Shown piece after piece: positions 43,554 through 54,938 of a DNA stretch of 64,000 bases; positions within the stretch are counted from its first letter, which is position 1; the number at the start of each line of letters is the position of its first letter. A program made the translations under genes and the position numbers. Source of the DNA: Pseudogymnoascus destructans. Taxonomy: Eukaryota; Ascomycota; Leotiomycetes; Thelebolales; Thelebolaceae. A model generated the notes under the pieces. It ran no database searches. It worked only from the letters and a program-made list of their open reading frames with translations, and had not been told where the DNA came from. The stretch covers positions 1 through 64,000 of the forward strand of contig NW_020167537.1 in the NCBI RefSeq assembly GCF_001641265.1, in the 5' to 3' direction.

Positions 43554-46282
43554 CTATAGATCTATATTACGCCATGACTCCCGGATTTCCCGACCAGACC
43601 GGGACTTGTTACGGACTTGGCTTAACTCAATTGTTTCGACCATTTCCCTATAAGGTGACTGGGCCCTATTGTCCTCCTTTGGCCTTGTAAGTGAAGGTAG
43701 GGTGCAATCATACCCGTCGTGGCTTGGGGGTAGCCCCTCTACATCTTCTGGCTCTGAATCAATTAAGTCAAAGGTTGATGTATTAGCCTGACTTGGGTAA
43801 CGAACTTGGCGGCGTTGCCCTTGGCGGTAGGACTGTGATTGCTGTACCATTTGTAATGGACGGCCTCGTCGCGATTGAATAAAATCAAACCGGTCCTGGT
43901 TCCGCTTTGTCCTATCATAGGTATTTGGCTGCCTTGGGCTTCGGTCTGGAATATACTGTAGCGTCATCTTCTCTTGGATATTGTCAATTAGAGCATGATA
44001 CTCAAACAATATTTCCTCATCATTCATATAAGTTGAATCAATGATATCTGTAACAGAGTAGTGTTCAAATAGCTGTTCCCGTTCATCTTCTGGTGGTAGA
44101 AGACAAGCATAATTCCCCGTATTGTATCAGGGGTCATTTGATTGCGCTTATAATTACAGACAGCGCGGGCAGTACTAAAGACTTGCTCAACAAGAGCTTC
44201 TGAAGCAGGAATACAAAGTATATTCCGGGCCATAGCAGCAAGTCCAGGGAATAGTCTTTCGTTCTCTTTCCACCATTTTAATGGTGGCTGATGGGAGGGT
44301 GCTAATAAAAGTTAGTAGTGATTACTATAATTATTACTATAAACTTACGGAGGGCAAGGTATCGCTCAATCTCTCCTCCTTGATCTTCATTTTGACTAAT
44401 GGAATTATAGCTCCGCTTCCGATTTAACATTAGAGCCATTGGGTCCTTGTCTAGTTCCATGTAGTTTGACTGGTGCTGCTTCGATCTTTCTTGGTTTGCA
44501 TAATGTTGTGTGTATAACGCCCGGAATTCCTTCTCAAAATGCCCCCGCCAGTTTTTATTAGGATTCAACCAACAATAATCAGGGTTAAACACTTCCATCT
44601 TTAACCGTGGAGATAGAATAGCACCAAAAGCATAGAAGTTACCAATACCTGTACAAGATAAGCTATAATACTTATCAAGCTTTTGTACAGCTTTATCAAT
44701 AGCTTTTAAGAGCTTTGGAATCCATGGATCTTGTAATGGTTTAAGCCGGCAGGTACACTCCTCAAGCCCTTCAAATAGCTCATCATATGCTGGGAGAACA
44801 AAGCCTAGTCGTGCACCACTTGCTATACCTATATTTGAAGTCCAGAAGCTAAACTGGCGAGTAACATCAATAAGGTAGGTGATATGTTTCCACTCTTCCG
44901 AAGTAATATGGAAGATAATAGCTGGAGTAAACTCAGTTGTAAACTTATTCACTGCTTCCTGGAGTAGGACCGCTCGTAGCATCATATGTAGTGTTGAATC
45001 CCACCGGGTTGACACATCTTGGATAAGTCGTAGGACTTTTGCTCCATCTTTAATGCATTGTCTTTGAATTCCCATAAATTGCTCTCTTCGCTGTGAGCTA
45101 GAATTCACAAAGACAGCTAGCTTCCAAAGCTAGTATAGTATTAGTTGTGATTACTATAATGATTACTATAAACATACCTTGGCAAGTGTCCATGGAAGGC
45201 CCTTTTCCTTACTTAGATCTTTGAGTTCGTCTACTGAATTGTCATCCCAGTCAATCTGTAGCTCTGAGTTTGATGGGTTTAATCGAATTGACCCAAGGAG
45301 AGCCTTCTGTGCAAGCTGAACAATATGTGCAAAGCATGGGATATGATGAATACGTCCGTCATGGTATCTTGTTGGCTCAGATGATAACTCAGCTATCATA
45401 TCGTTGATAATTGCCATCATTGAAGTATTGTTATCAGTTGTAATGCAATGAACTCTACCATCTAGGTGATATTGAGATATAACACGCTGAACAATAGTTG
45501 CAAGGTCTTTCCCAGTATGGGCTCCATCGAGATACTCAAATCCAATTAGAGCTTCACGGTATTCCCATTTCTCAGTGATGAATGTAGCCATAATACCCAT
45601 GAAGGAGTGTCTTGTTCCAGGGCTAGACCAATTGTCAAGGGATAATGCACATCTCGACCCAGGAGCAAGACCATGAAGGGCAATCTGTTGTGCATTACCT
45701 ACCATAACATCAAGGCGTTGCCGTAGGGTTGTTGGTGAAGGAAGTGGATATTTCTGGTTCTGCCATAGTGCCATCTCCCTCCATATAGGATTCTCAACTG
45801 ATCGGAATGATATGTTTAGGGATACCACAGTCTCAAGAACAAAACTGTAGAAAGCTTCCCTTGGATCCAATAAGCTCAGGATCTTCGCACAAGGCTCTTT
45901 GAAAGTCATAAATGCGATTAAAACGCGTCTTTAACTCGGGGCGGCGTTGTATAAATCGATATGCCCACCGCGTCCCAACGTGCTTTCCCCCACGCGATTC
46001 AAGGATATAATTTGCCATATCCTCCACACTAGCAGGCCGAGGCGCAAATCCTCTTGCATCCATATCCAATATATTTCGAATAATCACTTCCTCTTCTAGC
46101 TCAGTCAATTTATGACTATTGGCTTTGGTTTCGCGTCGAGAAGGTCGGCCGGCCATTCTATCAGTAAGCGTAGAATAAGGCACTTTATATAGTATTGATG
46201 CAGACCTGCGATTAAGCGATTTACATGTTTGAAGAGCCTCAATAGCTAGAATGATTCGCGCTTCTTGGGTTTGGATTTCCAT
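43554..46282 (-). CDS. Chimeric transposase: pogo/Fot1-type HTH N-terminus joined to an hAT core
   Basis: The first 130 residues (46282-45891) match the N-terminus of the Fot1/pogo transposase at 59915-61570, with the same PSRRexxAN, LDMDARGFAPRP and RALCEDPELI blocks. The frame then passes to an hAT transposase (ALSLDNWSSPGTRHSFMGI, ITTDNNTSM, DVSTRWDSTLHM, the dimerisation region IPASEALVEQVFSTARAVC). A 46-bp GT-AG interval at 45845-45890 joins both frames in phase, though its donor (GTGCGA) is weak. Two better introns lie at 45130-45177 and 44302-44348. A shift near 44115 (net 2 bases) separates the last segment (MNDEEILFEYHALIDNIQEK to the stop), so the gene may be inactive. The usual hAT BED finger is absent, its place taken by the pogo HTH. 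Confidence 0.75.
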
Positions 46283-46392
46283 TGGTAGTTGTGGAGGAAA
46301 CGCGTGTTGAAGTTCGTAGGTAGCTAAGTAGGGAAAAGTTCACGACTCGGTGACATTCACGACTCGGTGTACAACCACGTTATATCATAATT

Positions 46393-46652
46393 ATATTATT
46401 TCAAAGAAAATAAAACAACTGAATATTTCCTAGGAAATATATCTATCCTATACGTACCTCTCTATTTCGCTTGAATTTACTTAGTTATAATATCTTAAAT
46501 TACTTATGGAGTATATTTTAATAGCAAGTTTCAGTAATATGGGTCTTTGAGAACAAGAGCCAATTATGGTAATATTTATAGTAAGCTATAGAACCATAGC
46601 ATTAGAAGTAGTGGATTGAGCTACCTGGACTGTTCTAAAAGTATGACTAGAT
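46393..46652. other. AT-rich spacer
   Basis: No gene is seen. It lies between the outer end of the chimeric transposase unit (ACGTTA near 46376-46381) and the next gene. Confidence 0.35.
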
Positions 46653-47739
46653 CTACATATTGTAGCATTTGGCAAGAAGCTCGTCTGATTCCTTAGTAGG
46701 AGGTAACATAGCCAACTTCTCGTCAGATGGCAAGACCCATTTGAAATCCACCAGCTCATCCTTCTCCCTCAGCATCTCCCAAGCCTTAAATGCACCAGTA
46801 GCATCTTCATCCAATTGAAATCCATGCTGAGTAGTGTCGTACCCATCAGGGTACCAATCAGCAGGTCCGGGAAGAGAAACCTGCCCATCCTCAAAGTTCC
46901 ATGACGCGAAGTTCCTCCAGACAGCTAATTGAAGCTTCGTGAGATATAGGTGAGGAGGGATCTTCTCGTAGTAGATTCTGTACGTATGTGTTAGCTGATT
47001 ACTATAGTGATTACTATAGTGACTCTTACCCAGTCTCCTCATCAATTGCTGGGGGAAGGTTCTTGAGGAAGTCGGGATCCGTATTGACTTTGTTCATGAG
47101 CTTCAGAGTTGACTTGTATGCCGTCGACCATTTGCGGCGCCAAATGGTGAAGGCAAGCTGCTCCACTCTCTGGGTCTATATTAGTATTAGTCCCCTAATA
47201 GTAGGGCTGATCATACCTTAGTTGAGGCTTCAGTCTGGGTCTCCACTTCCAGTTGGACCTTCTCAATCTCTTTAATCCCAATACCATTGGCCAACTCGTC
47301 AGCTCTCCACATAGCTTCCTGGGCAACTTCATCATCCTCATCTTCAGTTTCCCAGGCATGGTTGTTGTCGTCCCACACTGCGTACGCTCCTCCACCTTCT
47401 CCAATCCCAAGGTGTTGTTGAATGATAGAAGCATGGTTGCCGTCCTGAATGCTATTTCCTGGTTACTATAATGATTACTATACGTGAAGGGAGCTTACCG
47501 TCGGAGTCGCACCTCGTCCTTCTTAGACTGAACCTTCTCTTGTTGTTCAACTGGGCTAAGGGCTTTGAAAGCTTGTGTCTCTGGATTTTCTTGATAGCGT
47601 ATGCAGTAGCTGCTTTATCAGCCCTCTTTGCATTGTCGACCTTGAGTTCTTGTTCCGTCATGTTGTTGCAGTGGTTCTGTACACGCTTGGTGTTCTCGTT
47701 GGTCGACTTCTCAGTTGATTCTTTGCGCTTTCTGACCAT
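46653..47739 (-). CDS. Unknown four-exon gene beside the chimeric transposase
   Basis: Exons are 47739-47499, 47458-47217, 47175-47030 and 46977-46653. Introns are 40, 41 and 52 bp, all GT-AG and in phase, giving about 317 residues. I do not recognise the family. The N-terminus is basic (VRKRKESTEKSTNENTKR), the middle is acidic (WETEDEDDEVAQEAMWRADE), and the C-terminal half is aromatic (WRNFASWNFEDG, LPGPADWYPDGYDTTQHGF). Clean splicing and no stops argue for a real gene. Introns 1 and 3 contain the same TATAGTAATCA core as the transposase introns, and another copy lies just upstream of the ATG. It may therefore be a passenger or partner of the transposon. Confidence 0.7.
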
Positions 47740-48322
47740 GGTGGGTGATGGGTGATTACTATAATGGTTACTATAAAGTAATTGATGGTAGGAGGGAGTA
47801 AAGATTTACCTTGGTGGTGGAGGGTGGGTGGGTGGACAGAAGAAGGCGACTGTGGTGGTAGAAGCTCGGAAATCCAGAAGAAGGAATGTGGTAGCAGAAG
47901 TAGGAAGCTCGGAATGGTGGCAGAAGCTCGGAAATCCAGAAGAAGGAAGCTCAGGGTGGTAGCAGAAGTAGGAAGCTCGGGGTGGTAGCAGAAGTAGGAA
48001 GCTCGGGGTGGTGGCAGAAGTAGGAAGTTTGGGGTGGTGGCAGAAGCTTAGGATTCCTATTGTTGTTGTGTATTGTTATGGTAGAATTCACTTAATACGC
48101 CTATTACGATATAATGGGTGAAGCTCAAGTATTTCGCCAAGCGAGCCAGCAGTTCACCCAGAACACAACACCCACCCAAATTTGGGTTTTCCTCCCTCAA
48201 CCTCTCTGTTATTATCTGAGTTTGGAGTTATGCTTTATAAAATATAAAACCCAAAAACACTAGAAAATCAAAAAATTAAAGGGGAACCCTCTTGGGAGTT
48301 CTCTGAACCAAACAACAATTTT
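47740..48322. repeat. Minisatellite of about 27 bp and flanks
   Basis: Between about 47850 and 48050 units like GTGGTGGCAGAAGTAGGAAG with CTCGGG follow each other four to six times with small changes. No gene is seen in the remaining sequence to 48322. Confidence 0.75.
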
Positions 48323-49500
48323 TTATGCAATTGAATGTTGTGACTTGTAACTCTGTAAAAGGTCTTGTGCATGTTCAAAGTTCGAAGCAGGTTCCCAGGT
48401 GTTTTCTAGTTCTGAAAACCCAAGCCATTTAACAAGGTATCTAGTTCGATTTCCAGTTCCTTTATGTCTTCGGATAGCTTCGACTTCCCATTGATGTTCT
48501 CCTTCTACCTCTACAGGTGAAGGTTCTTGAACCGAAGGTCGAATCGAATTAGGATGAACTTTCTCAAGGAGTGAGACATGGAACACATTGTGTATGTTCA
48601 TAGTCGAAGGCAGCTCTAGCTTGTATGCATTCTTTGGGATTACTTGTAGGATCTTGAAGGGCCCAAGTTTCTTGTGGTCTAGTTTATCGAAGGTCGAGTT
48701 GTCTTAATATGCTTTCGAAGCAAGTATACAGAGTCTCCAGTTTCGGAGACAGGCGAAGCCAGCACCCTCCTATTAAAGGCAGATGCCTGAGAGTCTTGAG
48801 CTCTAAGCAACTCAGTTTTGAGGTACTTGTGTAGACTTTGAAGAAAGAGGTGATGTTCCGAAGCAGCAGGACTTCTCTCTGAAGTCAAACTCGAAGTGAT
48901 CCAAAGGGGGTTATAGCCTGAATTAACGAAGAAGGGTGTTTCTCTAGTAGCAGCTGAAGTCGAATCATTGTAGGCAAATTCTGCAAAGCACAGAAGGTCT
49001 GCCCAGTTATTCTGAGGGTAATTAACATACATCCGAAGGTATTGTTCAAGGATCGAATTGAGTATCTCAGTCTGACCATCAGTCTGGGGATGGAATGCAG
49101 TAGAGAGTTTCTGTATTATCTGGAGCAGCTTTGCAAGTTCTCTGAAAGCCGAAGTGAAAAGCGAGCCTCTATCTGAGACTATATCAAAAGGTAAGCCATG
49201 AAGCTTAAATATGAATTCGAAGAAGATTCGAGCGAATTGCATAGCATCCATAGATTCATTGCAAGGAACAAAGTGTGCCATTTTTGAAAACCTGTCCACA
49301 AATACAATGATGGAGTCAAAGGTTTTCCCATAAAGCGAAGATGTCGAAGGTGTAGTTTGACAATTAAGTCTACTGAAATCGAAGTCCATGGTCTTAGTGG
49401 CACAGGTAGTGATTGAAGTTGTCCATAAGGTTTATGTCTTGCAGGCTTATTCAAGTTGCACTGTATGCAACTTCGAATATAGTCTTCGAGGTATTGCTGA
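48323..49500 (-). pseudogene. Gypsy integrase and chromodomain region, frameshifted
   Basis: The integrase core reads IVFVDRFSKMAHF, FDIVSDRGSLFTSAF and AFHPQTDGQTEILN, with D,D,E positions visible in 48679-49389. The zinc-site part lies in another frame (NLNKPARHKPYGQL). The chromodomain at the C-terminus reads HQWEVEAIRRHK, then YLVKWLGFSELENTWEP. A stop in place of arginine precedes VYYWPKLQ (near 49520). Confidence 0.85.
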
Positions 49501-49520
49501 AGCTTAGGCCAATAATAAAC

Positions 49521-50340
49521 TCAAGTTATTGAAGCGAAGGTCTTTGCGAAGCCAAAATGTCCAGAGGCTGGATGATCATGATGTAGTCTTATGATCCGAA
49601 GTCGAAGGGGTTTGTCTTGTGGTATGTATAATAATCCATTGCATAATAGTAGGTTTGTTGAAGATAGCGAGTATGAGCGAAGCTGTGCAGGTTTACTGGA
49701 ATCTAAGGCTCGAAGCGAAGCGATTGTGTTTCTAGCAAACACATCATGGGTTGAAGCAGACCGAATCTGGTCCTCGAGAGTGGGTTCACCTCCTACTGAT
49801 GTCGAAGCAACCATTTGCTGAGGCTTTAGTAGAGGTGGGGATAGGGTCGAAGGTTCTGAAGCCATATAGTCTGATCTTCGAGAGAGAGCATCAGCTCGAG
49901 CATTCGAAGTACCAGACACATGCTTAATAACAAAATCATAAGAACTGAGTAGTTCTGACCACCTAGCTTGCCTAGGGTTTAACTTTTTCGAAGTTGTAAA
50001 TGTTGTCAAGTTGCTGTGGTCTGTGAAGATGGTAATTCGGTGGTTCGCACCTTCGAGGTAGGGTCTCCATTCTCGAAGCGAAGCAACAATTGCAAGCATC
50101 TCCTTATCAAAGATTTCATAACTTCTCTCAGCAGGCTGTAAACTTCTAGAGAAGAAGGCAACAGGTTGAAGTTTTCCTTTCCCATTCTTCTGCAATAGGA
50201 TTCCAGCTATTGCTCTGTCTGAGGAATCTGTTTCCAAAAATGCAGGTTGGTCTGGGTCAAAGTGTCAAAGTACTTGTCCTAGTTTGAACGAAGCTTTTAA
50301 ATTGTTAAATGAGTCCTCTTGAAGTGATGTCCACTTGAAG
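49521..50340 (-). pseudogene. Gypsy RNase H region
   Basis: The 238-aa frame starts ETDSSDRAIAGILLQ and contains FSRSLQPAERSYEIFDKEML, then FTDHSNLTTF and SNARADALSRRSDY, all typical of Gypsy RNase H. A TAG and further changes separate it from RT. Confidence 0.85.
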
Positions 50341-50348
50341 GGCTCATT

Positions 50349-52208
50349 CTACCGAAGCAAGAGGTGAAGTCCCACAGCAAGTCCTGAGAAGTCATGAATA
50401 AATCTTCTATAGAAGTTGGCTAATCCTAGGAAGGATTGAATTTCCTTAACACTCGAAGGTTGAGGCCATGAAGCAATGGAGTCTGTTTTAGACTTGTCCA
50501 TTGAGATGCCATCTGCTGATATGACAAAACCCAAGAAATCTGTTGAAGTGGTGTGGAATTCACACTTTTCAAGCTTAACATACAAGCTTGCCTTAGCTAG
50601 AGCATCTAGCACCTGGCATACATGATTCTTATGCTGAGCGTCGGAATCTGAAAAGACCAGAATGTCATCTAAGTAGACAACCACAGAGATGTCCAAAAAT
50701 GAAGCAGGTGCATTGACAAGACCGAAGGGCATGACTTGGTATTCGAAGTGCCCATACCGAGTTCTGAATGCAGTTTTCCATTCATCTCCAGAAGTAATTC
50801 GAAGGAGGTTATAAGCTCCTCGAAGATCGAGTTTTGTAAATATCTTAGCTGTCCGAAGCCGATCGAGAAGTTCCCCAATTAGAGGTAAAGCATATCTGTT
50901 CTTTACAGTAATATCATTCAAGCCTCTGTAGTCTACACAAAGTCGAAGTGAACCATCTTTCTTCTTCACAAACAAGATGGGTGCCCCAGCTGGGCTAGTC
51001 GAAGGTCGAATGAAACCACTTAGAAGGCTCTCATTAATATATTCTCGAAGTACTCGAAGTTCAGGTTCTGAAAGACCATAGATTGGTCCAAATGGTGGCA
51101 TGGTGTTTTCTGCTAAAGGTATTTCATGGTCATAGGGTTTATGAGCTGGCAGCTTCTTAGCCTTTTGCTCATCAAATAGGTCGAAGTACTGAAGGTAGAC
51201 TTTGGGAATATCTATATTCATGTCTTTACTCGAAGTTGAAGGTGAACCAGTATTTGCTCCCTCAGCTGAGGCTAGAGCACTGTGTTCCGAAGGTGACAGC
51301 ATAGTGTCCGAAGGTGACAGCATAGTGTCCAAAGTTGACAGCATAGTGTCCGAAGTTGACATCACTGTGTCCGAAGTCAAAGTTTGAGTACAATCTTTAT
51401 ACAAACTACCGTTTATGGTGTTCTGAGATTCTCGAAGTGGCATGTCAATGCCCGAAGGTTCTCGAAGTGGCATAGCAATGCCTGAAATTTCATCCTGAGC
51501 CATATCTAGAGCTGAGGATTCTGAAGTCAAGTTGTCTGAGATGTATATAGCAAAACATGCTTGAATGTCATGGGAGTTATAAGCTTTTTCAAATTCCAAA
51601 GCAGAGACTTTGGCAATGTTGATAGCCCTAGAACTCGAAGGTGAACTCGAAATTGATTTTGTGAAGCAGTTGTCCTTGCAGTATTCTGAATCTAATTTTA
51701 AGCCGAAGTTCTCCCAGTCTATGACTGGGGCATGTTTCCGAAGCCATGGCATCCCTAATATAATGGGGTATGTCATGGGAATTATGTCGAAGGCAAGTTT
51801 TTCTGAATGGGTTGCAGAGTTGCGAAGTGTCGAAGCTCAAATCTGAGTGTCTAATGTCGAAGTGGTGTGGCTAATGAAGCCCGAAGAGATGGGTGTTCCA
51901 TCTATTAAAAATAGTTGTTGAGGTACTGCTTTCCGAAGCAGTCGGATGTTCTTTAAGGAAGCAAAGTCCTTACTCATAAAGTTACGAGTAGCTCCAGAGT
52001 CAATCATAGCTATGGTCCGAAGGGTGAAAGGCGAAGAGATGCGAAGTCCAAGGGATATAACAAAATGTTTAGATTGGTTGCCACCAATTGCTGTTTTCGA
52101 AGCAGACAAGGAGAGGCCAAGTAAGGTTCCACAGGTCGAAGGGTTGAACATATCCAAGTTTTGGTCAGTCGAAGCTTGGTGAGTTGTTAACCTTGGTGAG
52201 GGACTCAA
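50349..52208 (-). pseudogene. Gypsy protease and reverse transcriptase region
   Basis: The protease part has IDSGATRNFMSKDFA. A stop near 51838 separates it from the next frame, which begins YPIILGMPWLRKHAP and runs into RT with FIRPSTSPAGAPILFVKKKD, KLDLRGAYNLLRI and VVYLDDILVFS. Between FGLVNAPASF and LDISVVVYLDD about a dozen residues usually present in Gypsy RT are missing, so this RT is probably inactive even where it is open. A seven-residue tandem repeat (S-D-T-M-L-S-x) lies between protease and RT (51286-51370). Confidence 0.88.
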
Positions 52209-52299
52209 ACAGGGTTCTAGCTTTGCTGAGTCTCTTCGTTTTTCGAAGACCCAAGTTCATAGTCATAGGCATGGGAATCCTCAGTCTGGAGGAATTCTG

Positions 52300-53238
52300 A
52301 AGGGATTGAAGCAGAGACTGAGTTCTTCTGCCTAGCAAGGTTACATTGCTTGACTTGGTGGCCAGCTAGGTCACAATAGAGGCAAAGTCTATTTTCGAAC
52401 CTATAAGTTCATTCTTCGAGAGTTAGCTTTCCTGAAGCTCTTTGAGAATTCGAAGTTGCTCTATTTGTTGTCCTAGGAGGTGGGTTGCTAGGCTTGTTGA
52501 AGGTAGATGTTTTTGAAGACATTGAAGCATCTAAGTCCATAGGTTCAGGAGTAAATCGAGGCTGAGGGGGAATGAAGGGTTGCGAAGCTCGACCGAAGTT
52601 GCGTTCGCGCCTTCGTTCGAAAAGTCAATTATCAATCTTAATGGATTTCTCAATGAGGTCATTCAAAGTTGAAGGCTTCTCATCTCTGGCAAGTTCATCC
52701 TTGAGGTTGTCTTTCAAACCATTATAATAAAAGAAGATTAGGGCCTCTTTGTCCCATTGAAGGTGAGAGACTATCCTTTGAAACTCAGTAGTGTAGAATG
52801 AAGCCGAAGTTGTTTGTCGAAGGGCTTTGAGTTGCCTCTCAGCAGTTGCAACTTCATCAATGTCACCTATCCAGAAGCATGTTCTGTGAGAATTCGAAGT
52901 TGAGGTTTGAACCAGTGAAAGGCTGAGTCACGAAGGAAAGAGGCTGCAAAGAAGATTTTATCTCTATCTGAAGAGAATTGCGAAGGTCGAAGTGTATAGT
53001 AGATATCCAGTTGGCTCAGGAACGAAGTCACTTTATTTCTAGTGCCAGAAAAGGTGTCAGGTTGATTAACCTTTGGTTCTGAAGGTCGAACTGTTGTAGG
53101 GGTTTCTGAAGAGGTGAAAGTGGTTTGCTGATGGGACTGTATTTCTTGAAGTGTGGCTCCCATAGTTTCCACCATACTCTGAAGCCTCAGAATTTCTTGC
53201 TCAGCAGCAGAGTATTGGGGTTGATTCTCTTGGTTCAT
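52300..53238 (-). pseudogene. Gypsy Gag region with stops
   Basis: The ATG at 53238 opens MNQENQPQYSAAEQEILRLQ and a Gag-like region (VNQPDTFSGTRNKVTSFLSQ, FLRDSAFHWFKPQL). After a break at 52867 the homologous reading continues in other frames. It ends with a zinc knuckle, partly in LCLYCDLAGHQVKQC (about 52340-52390). Confidence 0.8.
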
Positions 53239-53820
53239 GTTTCTGAAGGTGGGAGACGTCGAAGTTGAAGAAGATATAGAGTATGTGATTTGAAGCTGGA
53301 ACTTTGAGCTAGCAAAGTGTAAGGACAGTTCGAACTGAGGCTGACCTTCAAGTCTGCAGAAGTATCCGAAGTATAATGTGAAGACTTCGATACTCGAAGC
53401 AGTAGGACAAGGTATAGTAGTTCAGGCTCCAAAGCATATACTTTATACCACAGGGGTCAAGTGGTGAGACTAACAGGTTGGCCAAGTGGTTCGACTCGAA
53501 GTAAGGGAATCCAAAGCAAGTCGAAGCAGGAGGAATTGCAAGAAGGCCAAGTAGTATATAATTTGCTAGCTAAAGACCAATAAGAGACATGAGCAATAAG
53601 TGCTTATATAACAGTAAAAATCCCTAGTGCCAAATAAGCGAAGGAACTAATTAACCGAACCCTAGCTAAGCGAGCCCTAGTGCAGCAAGCCAATAACAAG
53701 AGAGCCTAAGCCAGTAGTCAACATTTGGGCTGATCTAGGTTAGCAAGTGAAGCAAAGTGAAGCAAAGTGAGCGAAGTGAGCGAAGCAGATGAAGTGGATA
53801 ACAGTGTGAAATAAGTACTA

Positions 53821-54046
53821 GAGACTAAAGCGAATCGAAGGGTCGTGACACAAATATCGAAGGAGTGTCATGACACCCGTGGCGCACACTATGGATGGCA
53901 ACAAACTAATACATACCTCATGCTGTGCACATATATAGCGGGCATATCTCTGATATTTTAGTCGACTGTATCGAGATGCCTCTTGCTGCTCTATTGACTC
54001 GTACTCTGTCCGGATCAGCCTGTGGAGTTTCCACGAGCCCCCAACT
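53821..54046. other. Gypsy flank and upstream region of the methyltransferase remnant
   Basis: No gene is seen. The CGAAG words stop at about 53860 (TCGAAGGAGTGTCATGACAC), which may mark the end of the Gypsy element. Confidence 0.35.
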
Positions 54047-54712
54047 ATGCAGTCAGCGGACCAGGAACCCTCAGCCCCACAGTTGGCGGGCCCAGACCTT
54101 GCAGAGGATGCAGGTCTTGAAGTTGATGTATGTAGGGCCGAAACATCGCGACACTTATTCAATACTCCGTTTTGAGGTCATGCTAACCTTTTGCTCCTAT
54201 AAAGTCTGAGGAGAACGATTCGGCATATGCGGAATCAACGTAAATGATATTCTCCATCGTGGTACACGCTGTACTGTACGAGCATTGCTAACTTGCTCGT
54301 TGCGCTTTAATTTAGATGCTCAAGCTTCATGACCTCTATTGCGTCAAGTGTTACTAGAGGCATATTCGAAAATGGTCGAAGATATCATTCGTATGGGGAA
54401 TCCCGTATGCACCAATAAATATCCATTTCGAGAATCACCGATGGTCTGACTATGGCAAGAATACGCCTTTCCCAATGACGAACATGAGCTCGAGAGGTTA
54501 GATATGCAGCATACTATGCAAACCATGTTACTCAATGGCAAGCTGTTTTGGAGCCCGATTGGACCATCGCCGCAGAGAATACTCGACCTGGGTACCGGGA
54601 CAGGTAACACAGCATATATGCAGTAACTGCAGAATGTGTTATGCTAACCTTTTGTGGAGGAATATGGGCTCTTGAGATGGCGGACCTGTACCCCTCCGTG
54701 GAGGTATAGACC
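54047..54712 (+). pseudogene. LaeA-like SAM methyltransferase, truncated and frameshifted
   Basis: A four-exon 5' half can be read: MQSADQEPSAPQLAGPDLAE, then SEENDSAYAEST, then SFMTSIASSVTRGIFENGRR and YHSYGES, then after a break ELERLDMQHTMQTMLLNGKL and the SAM-binding motif RILDLGTGTGIWALEMADLY. Introns have GTATGT, GTAAAT and GTAACA donors and CTAAC branch sites. A TAA with a frameshift lies at about 54398, and the reading ends with TAG right after PSVEV, where the catalytic two-thirds should follow. This layout is that of the fungal TAM/LaeA-like methyltransferases. It is a dead remnant. Confidence 0.8.
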
Positions 54713-54938
54713 AACCCGCTTTATGTCATCAAAAATGTACTAATATTGTCGAGGTGATTGGCACAGACCAGTGAAGTAAATAGTGCAAAATACCGTATAC
54801 GATATTTTTTCAACCCTACACTAGGCCACTTCAGAAGTGCTGTAACACTGTAGCAAAATGTAGCAGCCCCACCTGTATTAGCCGTAATGAGAAGTAGACC
54901 CCTGACCAGTCCCAGCATCAAAATTGCCTGATTAGGAA
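54713..54938. other. Spacer, no gene seen
   Basis: The spacer lies between the truncated methyltransferase and LTR-A copy 3. The LTR insertion or its recombination may have removed the rest of the gene. Confidence 0.3.

Larger units (their letters stand above)
48323..53820 (-). mobile_element. Second chromodomain Gypsy element, degenerate, CGAAG-rich
   Basis: On the minus strand the order is gag (about 53238-52300), protease (52208-51837), RT (51776-50349), RNase H (50237-49521), integrase (49454-48679) and chromodomain (48601-48323), separated by stops or shifts. I could not find matching LTRs on both sides. CpG in the coding and flanking parts occurs almost only inside CGAAG on the plus strand (27 of 32 CpGs in 51001-52200). 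Confidence 0.85.

Noticed and set aside
8189..54712. Idea of a secondary-metabolite cluster (receptor, FAD monooxygenase, LaeA-like methyltransferase)
   Set aside because: The genes are tens of kilobases apart, two are broken, no backbone synthase is present, and transposons separate them.
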